A stretch of 33,607 bases of DNA from Alectoria sarmentosa (Eukaryota > Ascomycota > Lecanoromycetes > Lecanorales > Parmeliaceae): NCBI GenBank assembly GCA_009733775.1, contig WOGZ01000342.1, positions 1 through 33,607 of the forward strand, given 5' to 3'. The notes beneath the pieces are model-generated. The model saw nothing but the letters and a program-made list of their open reading frames with translations, was not told the origin of the DNA and did not search any database. A program made the translations under genes and the position numbers. This document shows positions 19,692 to 28,988 of the stretch, piece after piece. Position 1 is the stretch's first letter; each line of letters opens with the position of its first letter.

Positions 19692-22600
19692 ATGAATGTC
19701 AGCACTGCCGGGCAACGCCCGCGCGGTCCTCCAAATGGGCTAGGTCCTGGTGGGAGGCCAGTCCAAGATCATCGCAATGGCAGTAACATAAGTACAATTA
19801 GTTCGGCCTCAGCGAATGACTCTCGGAATCCTGCAGGACCAGAGATGAGCCGGGCGGAGATATTCGAGGACGAGAAGAAACGGATCATCGAGAGCTGTTT
19901 CGTAAAGAAGGAGGCAGATGGATCGGGTCAGTCATTCAGCATGTGGAAGAAGTGTTCTTTAAATTGACAATTTTCCAGCATCTGAGTCATACATAACACA
20001 CATTCGTATTGTAGAAGATGCAGCATACCCGTCCAGCCCTCCGCCTCTTGAGTCTCCACCGGACAACAAAAAAGCACGAGTGATCATTGTCGCTGTAAAG
20101 AGGTCAGGACGCGTGCGAATGCACAAGGCGAGGGAGAACGCCAATGGAACCTTCTCGATTGGAAAGACCTGGATATTGGATGACTTGACCGTTATCGAGT
20201 CTTTTACCAATGCAGTCCCGCAGACTGCTGAGCAGCAGCAGAACAAGTCTCGGGCAGGGCCCACTGGTTTCATCGTGACTGTACAGAAGCCCTATTACTG
20301 GAAAGCAAATACAGCGAAGGAGAAGGACTTCTTCATCTTCAGCCTCATCAAGATATATAAGAAGTATACCGGAGGAAGGCTACCACAGCTCATCGGTTTC
20401 AGTTTGCAAGAACTTGAACAGCTGGGTGGAGCTTCGGGACCACAGAATGGTGTGCCACCTGCAGCGCGGCCCAACATGTCCACAGGAGAAAGTAGCAGGG
20501 TACTGAGCCAAGAGACTCCAGCGATACGAGAACCACCATTGGAGACCAGTAGAGAAAGAAAGCAACGCCCATCTCAGGAACGCCTATCTCAGGAACGTCC
20601 GTCTCAGGAGCGCCCGTCTCAGGAGCGCCCGTCTCAAGAGCCTCCTCCCGAAGAGCGCGTGCTTCATAGTGCCGTTGCGCAAAATCGATTGGTGCGGTCA
20701 GCACGCAGCAATGAGCGCATCCATATGCCTGGCGCATTTCCTTCTACGGACTCTATACAAGACCCATCGCCTCGATCGTCACAGCATCAGCTGAAGACCA
20801 AACGATCAGAGTCACCTGCTCTGCATAATGCTATCTCGCAACCTAAATTTCGCAGACCGTCTGCAGGGCAAAGTACAGATTCATTCCAAAGTGGTCGTGA
20901 AATTCAACCCGCTCCCCTGCAGCAAAGTGGCCGATCAAGCAATGAAAAGGTAGGACAAAACGGAACATATGCAGCAGGGGTATCCGCGGCTCCCGCACGC
21001 CTCTTAACAACACAAGAAATGCCAGTGAATGCTGTAAAGGACGTCCCGACTTCAGCCCCACATGCTGAAGAACCCACATCCGCTAAGCAGGCAGCAGCTC
21101 TAAATTTCAATCCAGGTTCGAAAGACAACTTCGCTGACCAAGCAACAATTCTCAAGGAATCTCAGGACCTTAGGAATCGTAATATGCGAGACCATTCAGC
21201 CCCAGGGAGAGACCCCAGCCAAGTGACTCGCGGGCCACCATCTTTGAACCAACCAGAATCGAGCAGAGATCACTTTTCAAACGAGACACGGTCAATGATA
21301 GCCTCAAGCCATGTTGCTCAAAATAGTCAAACAACAACCCCAGAAGTCATATCATCGGGCCCAGCAGCCAATGATGATGGTTCTTCAACTCCTCAGCCAT
21401 CTGTCACCAAATTCCCGCCAACACCCCCCCCAGAAACTCCAACAGAGGAGCACCGACCTGGACTCGGGCCAATGATAAAGAAAAAGTCAGCCACTGATGT
21501 CGCGTCAAAATTTCGAAAAGCCGCCACCGCTTATAACGCTTTCAAACCTCGTGCTGGTGGGGCCGCTGAAAAAGTAGCCAATGACAAGCCGACCAGTGGT
21601 GACGGTATCACAGGTGTTTTTCAAGCACCTTCTCTTCTCAAAGGTATTAGCCAGGATGATGTTAGGCCAGTGACACCTAAACAGAGCCTAGAGATTCGAC
21701 CGTCGACGCCCGATGTCAGGAAGGATATTCCTACAATGCAGATCACTACTTCACCAGCGAAATCCGTCACGCCCGTGCCTCCAGAACCTGTGTCACAAAA
21801 GCCTCCAGAAGCTGTCCTGCAGAATACTCCAGAGTCCGGAAAGCGGCCACCAATGGCAGAAAAGGTTCAAGAGGACCGCCGTAAGAAGCATCGCTCTGAC
21901 CATTCGGCCAAATACGCTAGAATATTGGGCATCAATCCCAGCCTGTTAGAAGGCCGGACTTTCGAGATCGAAGAGGTACTTAATGATTTCGGTTGGGGAG
22001 AGGAGAGGAGCGGACGCGCGACATTCGAGGAGCTTGAAACGGGCATTCGCAAAGAAATCGCCCGAGTCGAAGCTGGCAGCTGGCTTAGTGCTGTGGAGAA
22101 CAACGATGAACGCGTTGTGGCAGTAGCTGATATGATGGACCGAGTCATGACAGAATGCGACGAGCTCGACAACCTGCTCACATTGTATAATGTCGAGCTA
22201 GGGGTAGGTTGAGCCCCTGTTGTTTCCGAGGCCATTGCTGATTATAGGCAGACACTGAGTGAAGACGTCGCGTATATTGAGGCTCAGTCACAGGGCCTGC
22301 AGGTCCAGACGGCTAATCAAAAACTCCTTCAAAGCGAGCTGAAGAACCTCCTGGACACGATATCTATATCAACTTCAGACCTGAGCAAATTAAAGAATAA
22401 TTCTTTGAATACCACGAGCGAGGTTCAAGAAGTCGAATATACCCTCGCACAACTTTATGCAGCGATGCTGACAATTGACCCCAAGCTTCGTCACAACGAT
22501 AGCAAGTCAATGAGTGTCGATCAAGCCGGACTGCATCGGAGCAGCAGTACTGGACATGGAAGCATCGAGCTCAGCTCCATGCACGCCGTCCGCGAGAAGA

Positions 22601-24309
22601 AAGAGACTTTTCGCCGGGAGAGTGTTGATTTCATACAACGATTGACGCGCCATATGTCAAGAATGTTCCAAGATGTGGAGCAACAAACGAAAGACGCTTT
22701 GGAGAGCAAGCGAAACAATAAAGTGTCAGCAAGCTTTACTAAGCTCGACCATCATTTGCGGGATGCTCCAAAGAAGGGGTTGTGGTTGTATTCGCCATTG
22801 ATACTATTCGCACGTGAGATGGAGCAGTCTGAGTGGGAGAATCTCTTGCATATGTACGAAAACCGGATCAAACCCCATTACCAAGAAGACTTTGGGGACA
22901 ATGTCACCGCTTGGAAACGGGCCACTAGAAAGCCAGTAGGAGATGAGCAAGATGTTCTTTTCACGACCCAAGAGAAGGAGAACGAGAGCCTGGTCGGACG
23001 CAAATTGACAGTGAAACGATCTAAGACCGTACGCGCAGGAGATCGAATATCAAGTGGGGACAAGCCAAGAGATGGCAAGGTCACCGCATACGAAGCTTTT
23101 GCTGGTGCTTTGACAGAGATGGCCAGAGTCATCTTTGTGGAACAGAATTTCGTCGTCGATCTCTTCCATGCATCGTCACTTGATACTCAGGATTTTATCG
23201 ACGCACATGCTATCGACCCCGCACAGCGAGGAGCAGGAGACACGATGGTCAAGAAGCCTTTCGACCCCGATCGCAACATGGCCAAGATTGTATCGGGGGT
23301 CATGGAAGAGATCTATTCGTTCTGGCCGACTGAACTCCAGGCTCTTGCTGACTGGACCATCAAACAGGATGCTATGAATGGCGTCGGAGTCCTCTTTGCC
23401 CTCGAGAGTCAGCTCCTCGAGATCGAGGAAACCAATCAGGAGTTCCTGACCCAAGCTGTCACCAAGATACACGACCGTCTGGTCAATAGATTTACTCACT
23501 TCATCAATGAGCAAATTCGTGGCATCGAAGACACTAAAGTTAAAATCAAGAAGCGAAAGGGTGTAATCGCATTCATGAAGACATTCCCCAACTTCTCCAT
23601 CGCTCTTGAGAACATGCTCCCGCCAACTCGCTCTCTCGATCACCTTCCTGTACGCGCCACGGTCAATGACGCCTACAATAAAATCAACAAAGCCATGTTC
23701 GAGAGCTTGAAGTTCATTGCAAAGGAAAGCCCGACGGCTACGCAAGCTGTTGCGACGGCAGGTGATCTTGAGGATAAGGAAGCCCTCAACTACCATATTC
23801 TCCTCATTGAGAATATGAACCACTATGTTGAGGAAGTTGCTGTCCGAAAAAACCCTGTCCTCGAAGAATGGAACTTCCGCGCACGCGCCGAGATGAACGA
23901 GCACATGGAGCTGTATCTCACTGCCGTCATACGCCGACCTCTAGGCAAGCTTCTTGACTTCCTGGAGTCCACTGAATCACTCATACGCAACAACCCTGGC
24001 TCCCCAACCTCGATAGCCACACGTGCCTCCCATTCACGATCTACCTTCAAAAAGATGCTCTCTAGCTACGACGCGAAGGAAATCAAACGAGGTATCGAAA
24101 CACTGAAGAAGAGAGTAGACAAGCACTTCGGTGATGGCGACGACACGGCTGGCTTGTCAAGAGAGCTAGTCACCAAAGTTTTCCGAGAGTGCGAAGGCAG
24201 ATATGTTCAGGTTGGCGAGAGGGTCAACAAAGTGGTCAAGGATGTGTACGAGAGCAGTCTCGAAGTGGAATGGAAGAGGGAAGACGTCGTTTCGGCCTTC
24301 AGGCGGTGA
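19692..24309 (+). CDS. SEC3: Exocyst complex component Sec3
   Basis: Sec3 is the exocyst subunit that marks secretion sites and binds PI(4,5)P2 and Rho GTPases at the plasma membrane. Exons 19692-19926, 19979-22203 and 22252-24309 give 1505 aa, typical of filamentous fungi. Near the N-terminus is RAEIFEDEKKRIIESCF. The PH-like Sec3 PIP2-binding domain spans about 95-205 (RVIIVAVKRSGRVRMHKAR, then KDFFIFSLIKIYKKYTGGRL). A ~450-residue disordered Ser/Pro/Gln-rich linker follows, with five SQERP repeats (277-301). After it, KYARILGINPSLLEGRTFEI precedes coiled coil across the second intron (VELG|TLSEDVAYIEAQSQG) and the Sec3 C-terminal helical-rod domain to the end. The second intron must use the acceptor at 22251 to keep frame. 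The start at 19692 is the first ATG in frame after the promoter. Confidence 0.95.
20572..20646 (+). repeat. Five 15-bp in-frame repeats encoding SQERP
   Basis: Five 15-bp units begin at 20572, 20587, 20602, 20617 and 20632, the first reading SQERL and the last SQEPP. They lie in the disordered linker of Sec3. The two middle units are nearly identical, which suggests recent slippage. Copy number may vary between strains. Confidence 0.92.
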
Positions 24310-24669
24310 AGGGAGGAGTTCGGTGTAAAAATCAAGGGTCTTTTTCTCTCTAGGAGTGTGGTGTCATTTTCGCCCGATCTCCCAGGGAAGCCCGGGACTT
24401 TTGTTGATGGTTTTGGGATCTACTCTCGCGGTTGGCAGCATCTGACGGCCGCTGTGGTGGGGACGCTGTCTTCGTCACAGCGCTTTAAAGGATTACTGGT
24501 GTATATAAGATACCTTCCATTGAATGAGATGTCGAGCCAGACTCGAATGAGGTTAGGATCAAGCTTTATAGACCGTCTTCTGAATTGCTTGAGTCTACGG
24601 GGGAGTTTTCAAATGGCTCGACGCCGTTCTCCTCTAGATATTCACAGACGCAATCCCCAGATTAACCAA
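24310..24669. other. Intergenic region between convergent genes
   Basis: These 360 bp separate the stop codons of Sec3 and the minus-strand bL28m gene. They should hold both 3' UTRs. I see no gene or repeat here; the small open frame at 24358-24741 overlaps bL28m and is not supported. Confidence 0.5.
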
Positions 24670-25785
24670 TCACCCTCTCCGGAAAAATCCCTTAATCTTC
24701 CCCCACACACCCCCCTCGGACCTTTTTCCCTCCCCCTCTAGATCAAGAACAGCCACGGCCCTCACCCGCTCAAGCCCCTCCCTCGCACTCCACAACCTCT
24801 CCATCGCAGCCTCCAGCCTCTCCCTCCCATCTTCCTCCTCCTCCGCATCCTCCATCGCAGCTTCCACCGCCTCTTCAATCTCCTCGATCTGCTTTCCCAA
24901 CCGCTCTTCCGCCGCCGTATGTGTGGTCGAGGCGAGGTTGAGGCTCTGCAAGGCTTGCGCTGCTTGCGAAGTTGAGGTTGGGGTTTTTTCTGGTTCGTTG
25001 TTTTGGGGAGGAAGAGCGTTGGGGGGGAGAAACGGGGGGGAGGAGGAGGAGGAGGAGGAGGGGTTTGTTTTCTGGGCTCGACGTGCGGTTGCGGCTTCGA
25101 GGGCGCGGGTGAGGTGGTCGATGCTGGTTTCTAATGTTGTGATTCTTGATGATGGAAGGTCGATGGAGTTTCCCGTTTGCACCACGACGTCTCCGCTGGC
25201 CCTCTCGACTCCGTCTACCAACGCGGCCGCCCCTGCACTCTCCACCCTCACAGCTTTCCTCTCCTCGAACCTCTTCTGCGCCACCGCCCTGTCGTGCTCC
25301 ACCAACCCCAACGCCTCCCTCTCGGCCCTAACCCTCCTCCTCACCTTGCCCGTCCTCAACACCAACCACCGCAACCGCCACCCCTGCACCCCCAGCTCCT
25401 TGATCCTCTGCGGCTTCTCGCCCAGCAGATACTCATCCAAGCCGCCGCACTTGTCAATCGTCCTCAGGACCCTCGATTGCACTTTAATCTGCACGAAGCG
25501 GCCCAAGCCGTCGCTCCAGAGCCGCTTGTTGTGGATGTTGGGCCGCCACGCCCGGCGGGACTTGAGGGCGTTCTTTTCCGAGACCTTGTTGCCGAATTGG
25601 AGCGTCGCGCCGCCGTAGAGGCCCGAGTCGGATTGCTTGTAGTGCAGGGCGGGGCCGTAGGGGTAGGGGGGTGGGGTTTGGGTGTAGCGGGGGGGGTGGG
25701 ATTGAGTGGCGGTAGGCTTTGCGGTGTGGAGGGTGGTGGAGAAAGAGCGTAGGTAGCGGAGAGAAGGGAGTTTGGGGACGGCCAT
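24670..25785 (-). CDS. Mitochondrial large-subunit ribosomal protein bL28m
   Basis: A component of the mitochondrial 54S large ribosomal subunit. It is a single exon of 371 aa. The N-terminus (LPSLRYLRSFSTTLHTAKPT) is an Arg/Ser/Thr-rich import presequence. The L28 domain covers about residues 50-130: GLYGGATLQFGNKVSEKN, then RRAWRPNIHNKRLWSDGLGR, then QIKVQSRVLRTIDKCGGLDE and YLLGEK. Yeast and human homologues are about 260 residues. Here the extra ~110 residues are C-terminal: a Ser run, a Pro/Gln linker, an acidic Glu/Ala-rich coiled coil (EEIEEAVEAAMEDAEEEEDG) and a basic end (IKGFFRRG). Fungal mitoribosomal proteins often carry such extensions. The plus-strand frames over this gene are shadows. 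Confidence 0.9.
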   Translation of the reverse strand: MAVPKLPSLRYLRSFSTTLHTAKPTATQSHPPRYTQTPPPYPYGPALHYKQSDSGLYGGATLQFGNKVSEKNALKSRRAWRPNIHNKRLWSDGLGRFVQIKVQSRVLRTIDKCGGLDEYLLGEKPQRIKELGVQGWRLRWLVLRTGKVRRRVRAEREALGLVEHDRAVAQKRFEERKAVRVESAGAAALVDGVERASGDVVVQTGNSIDLPSSRITTLETSIDHLTRALEAATARRAQKTNPSSSSSSSPPFLPPNALPPQNNEPEKTPTSTSQAAQALQSLNLASTTHTAAEERLGKQIEEIEEAVEAAMEDAEEEEDGRERLEAAMERLWSAREGLERVRAVAVLDLEGEGKRSEGGVWGKIKGFFRRG

Positions 25786-26872
25786 TATGGTGAGGAGGGT
25801 TGTTTGTGGTTGTGGTGGAGAAGACCTAGAAGAACTCCTGCGTGGGGAGGCTCTATATTTTAGGGGTCGGTCCCAGAGTTGTCAAAGATCAGTGGCAGGA
25901 GATGCGAGTATCAAGTCACATCTCCACGGACAGAGGAAGAGTAATGTTCAGATTAGCGATTTTGATTGGAATATCTTGGTCTTGTTGGCAGCTACAAGCT
26001 CCGACGTTAAAATGGTCCCAACTGGGCTTCGGCTGAGCCCGCCCTTCCGCCCTTACACTAAAGTACGGAATTACGGCCGCGCGACCCAAAGCGATTGTTC
26101 AGCCCTGGATAACAATTTCACCGCAAGCTTAGCGACTTTTGGCAAAGACCAGATCCCCCCGCCCGATTTCAAAGGATCTACTTGCGAGCTGAGAAAGTAC
26201 TTGAGGTTCCTGAACAGCGATTGCACTCCAAATGCTGCCGTGCCATCACAGAACTCGGGGCTCCAAGGCAATGGTCAGATCGTACAGATAGGCATCGACT
26301 AATCATAGAGGGGGGGGGGGGACAATCGAGAGTCTCGACAACGATGCTCGACTACGATCCAAGATCACCTCCTGTTGTCGAGCTACGCCCTTTCAGAGCG
26401 GTGTCTCCGAGGATCTCGTCTGCCATGCAACCCTTTTCTCGATCCTTCCAAGCAGTCACTACGCAGCCCATCTCCTCGACGAGAGACTAAGAGCATAGCC
26501 CCCTTCTCAACGTACTCTGCCTCACTTCTTTTTGCTTTCCATTGGCTGGGTTTAGCGAGACGCATAGAAGGCTTGGCTTGATATGGCAGGTAGGCATTGA
26601 ACATGTACATGTTTTGCAATTTCAGCTGAGGGGTTTCCTACGGAATGTTTGTATGCTGCATTGACTATTAGCGCTCCTGTGCCAGGGCATCTTTCCAGGC
26701 TGCTTGCCTCTGTCTGGTCCCATGCTTCAATTCTCTGCCGATTAATTTGCGACCAGATGAAGATATAAAGGGGGCTCCCATTCCACATTTTTGTTTCCAG
26801 ACTTAAGTTCCCGAGTTAAGAGCCGATATCTCAGTTATCGTGAAGCTACCATTCATTCTCCCTGGGAAAGAC
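25786..26872. other. Intergenic region, no supported gene
   Basis: About 1.1 kb upstream of both bL28m (minus) and the small secreted protein (plus). The 176-aa frame at 25772-26302 overlaps the bL28m start and has no recognisable content. A homopolymer of 12 G lies at 26310-26321. Otherwise nothing is seen. Confidence 0.5.
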
Positions 26873-27577
26873 ATGATGAATCTCCGCGCGACCATCTTCG
26901 CTTTCCTCACAGGCATAATCGCCGTCGCGGCGAGTCCTGTCGCAGCTCCGGTCCCATATCGGTGCCCTGGCGCACCCGATCAGTGTTGGTCTCCTCGTTT
27001 TACCCAATTCCGTTCTGAGACCGAGTTTTCAACCCATGTACAGGCATCTGCGATATAGCAGGGTACACTCCGACCGCTGGATATGCACAAACGTGTTCCA
27101 AGGCCGACTGCACTAGCGGCTATGAGTGCTACACCGATATGCGATGTCCTGTGAGCTGCTCCATCCACGGTCTCCTTCTTACAATACAGCTGATGCGTCT
27201 GCTTGTATTTGCAGATCGGCCTGGGCGGGATTCCAGCGGTAAGCTCTTCTTCCGGCAGTTGTTCAACTAGCGTCCCACGTGCTAAGGATCATTTCCAAGC
27301 AACACGGGTGCTAGGCATGTTTCAACAGGTACTCTCGGGAAGGCCGAGGCTTCAAGGCAAGGAATACGCGGGGAGAGGACTTTATCAGATTGAGTGGGAC
27401 AGAGTAGTTGGCTGTACAAGTATTCAGATTATTGCATTCTTCTCTCCTCCTTATCCGCCGCGTAACTCGATTCACTTGATTCGTAGTCAATCGCCTTGCT
27501 ATTTCCTGTTAGTAAGGGGAAAAGGTATTAAGAAGTTGAATCTTTCACCCATTGGCGCACATGGCCATGTAATTTAA
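26873..27577 (+). CDS. Tentative small secreted cysteine-rich protein
   Basis: A clear signal peptide (MMNLRATIFAFLTGIIAVAA) begins at the ATG at 26873, followed by a Val/Pro/Ala segment and cysteine-rich sequence. The continuous frame stops at 27058. Splicing 26985-27043 (GTTGGT to TACAG, non-consensus donor) leads into CICDIAGYTPTAGYAQTCSK, then ADCTSGYECYTDMRCP. That exon ends at a good donor at 27151 and continues after GCAG at 27214 with IGLGGIPAVSSSSGSC. Eight cysteines in about 60 residues is effector-like or antifungal-peptide-like in layout, but I recognise no family. The 3' end is uncertain: translation could run to 27577 or splice again at GTAAGC (27239). Because it depends on an atypical donor, the gene could also be decayed. 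Confidence 0.45.
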
Positions 27578-27821
27578 TTTATAACAAACAAAGTATCTAC
27601 GGTTGTATATAACCTTTCTATGCAATGCCATAGTGACAGTAAGACGCAACACCCCTGCTGACCCGATGCGCTCGCTAAAGCGGCACCAGCGGAGGCCCCA
27701 GTGCTCCGTTGGCTTCAATCGCCAAGAAATCCAGCCCTATCAACCCCCCAACCTAAACCTCTCGTCCCATCCCCACCAGCAACAACAATCACAAAAAAAC
27801 CCCATCAAGCACCGACCGCAA

Positions 27822-28738
27822 ATGAGCGTCCCCCTCCCCGACCGTCCCCCTCCCTCCACCGCCTCCTACATCCTCGCCGCCTCCATCCTCGCCGCCTGCC
27901 TCGGCTACTTCCTCGGCCAAGCCTCCACTCTCGGTCTCTTCTCCTCCCTTTCCTCCTCCTCCTCCTCCTCCTCTAAAGCCCACAAGTCGTCGAAACCGAG
28001 CTGGCCCAACAGCTACGATGTGGCCGTGCACCCGGACAGTTCGGACGAGGAGCTCATGGCGCGGTTGAAGGGGAAGGGGAAGGGGGAGGGCGTTGGGGGT
28101 GCGGGTGGGAAGAAGGGGGTTATTGAGGATAGCGAGGAGGAGAGTGAGGAGGAGGAGGAGGAGAGTGAGGGTGATGAGAGCGGGGATAGGAAGGAGGAGG
28201 AGGAGGAGGAATTGGATTCAGGACGAGAGCAGGGCGGGTTGAAGACGTTTGAGGGGAACAGGGAGGAGTGCAAATTAGTGCTCGTCGTACGGACGGATCT
28301 AGGCATGGGCAAAGGTATCTTACAAACATCCCCCCCCCCTCCCATATCCACCATCCCCCATCCCCCCATCCCCTTCACCCTTCCCCCCCCTCCTCTCATC
28401 AATACTCAACCCCCCCCCCCCTCACAGGCAAAATCGCCGCCCAATGCGCCCACGCGACCCTAGCCTGCTACAAGCAGCTCCTCCTCGCGTCCACCTCGCC
28501 GTCGTCGCTGCTGCGCCGCTGGGAAGCGACCGGGCAGGCCAAGATCGCCGTGCAAGTGGCCTCGGAGGAGGCGCTGGAGCGGCTGCGGGCGCAAGCGGTG
28601 GGGCTGGGGCTGTGCGCGCAGGTGGTGCGGGATGCGGGGCGGACGCAGGTGGCGAGCGGGAGCGCGACGGTGCTGGGGGTGGGGCCGGGGCCGAGGGGGG
28701 TGGTGGATGGGGTTACCGGGGGGTTGAGGTTGCTGTAG
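27822..28738 (+). CDS. PTH2: Peptidyl-tRNA hydrolase 2 (Pth2), membrane-anchored
   Basis: Pth2 releases tRNA from peptidyl-tRNAs that drop off ribosomes; the eukaryotic form is often on the mitochondrial outer membrane. Exons 27822-28314 and 28428-28738 give 267 aa. A membrane segment spans about residues 14-38 (ILAASILAACLGYFLGQAST). A Ser run comes next, then SYDVAVHPDSSDEELMARLKG and an extended Glu/Ser/Asp stretch. The Pth2 catalytic domain follows: CKLVLVVRTDLGMGKGKIAA, split by the intron inside MGKG|K, then QCAHATLACYKQLL and KIAVQVASEEALERLRAQA. Next come GLCAQVVRDAGRTQVASGSA and VLGVGP at the end. Domain order is as in family members. The ATG at 27822 is chosen because it precedes the membrane segment. 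The intron is unusually C-rich (separate entry). The gene converges on SNU66, 250 bp away. Confidence 0.93.
28315..28427 (+). other. C-rich intron of the Pth2 gene
   Basis: The 113-bp intron begins GTATCT and ends CTCACAG. Between them, nearly everything is C runs of 3-11 bases separated by A and T. Fungal introns usually have a short T-rich tract or none. The opposite strand carries at least six G runs of four or more. Confidence 0.88.
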
Positions 28739-28988
28739 GGAGCAGGGAGGGGATGGGGATGGGGATGGTATGGCGTTGGGATGATTCGTGAGTCGCTAGA
28801 GATGTGTTGGGTGGAAATTGTGGCACCGAGGGTTGAGAAGCTGTATGGGCTTTCGGATAAAAGTAAGATACCCAAAATCTGAATTATCATAGCACTGCAA
28901 GTGAATATAGAATGTATGCTGCTCTTCTAGTCTCTTGCAAGCAGAGCCAAAATGGAAGCCTCAAAGCCCAATGGGCCAGCAAACAACG

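Noticed and set aside
25177..25752. 191-aa and overlapping 231-aa plus-strand frames
   Set aside because: Both are antisense to the conserved L28 domain of bL28m and rich in His/Pro/Leu from GC-rich shadowing.
25772..26302. 176-aa open frame overlapping the bL28m start
   Set aside because: It starts antisense within the bL28m coding sequence, has no recognisable motif and no plausible partner exons.
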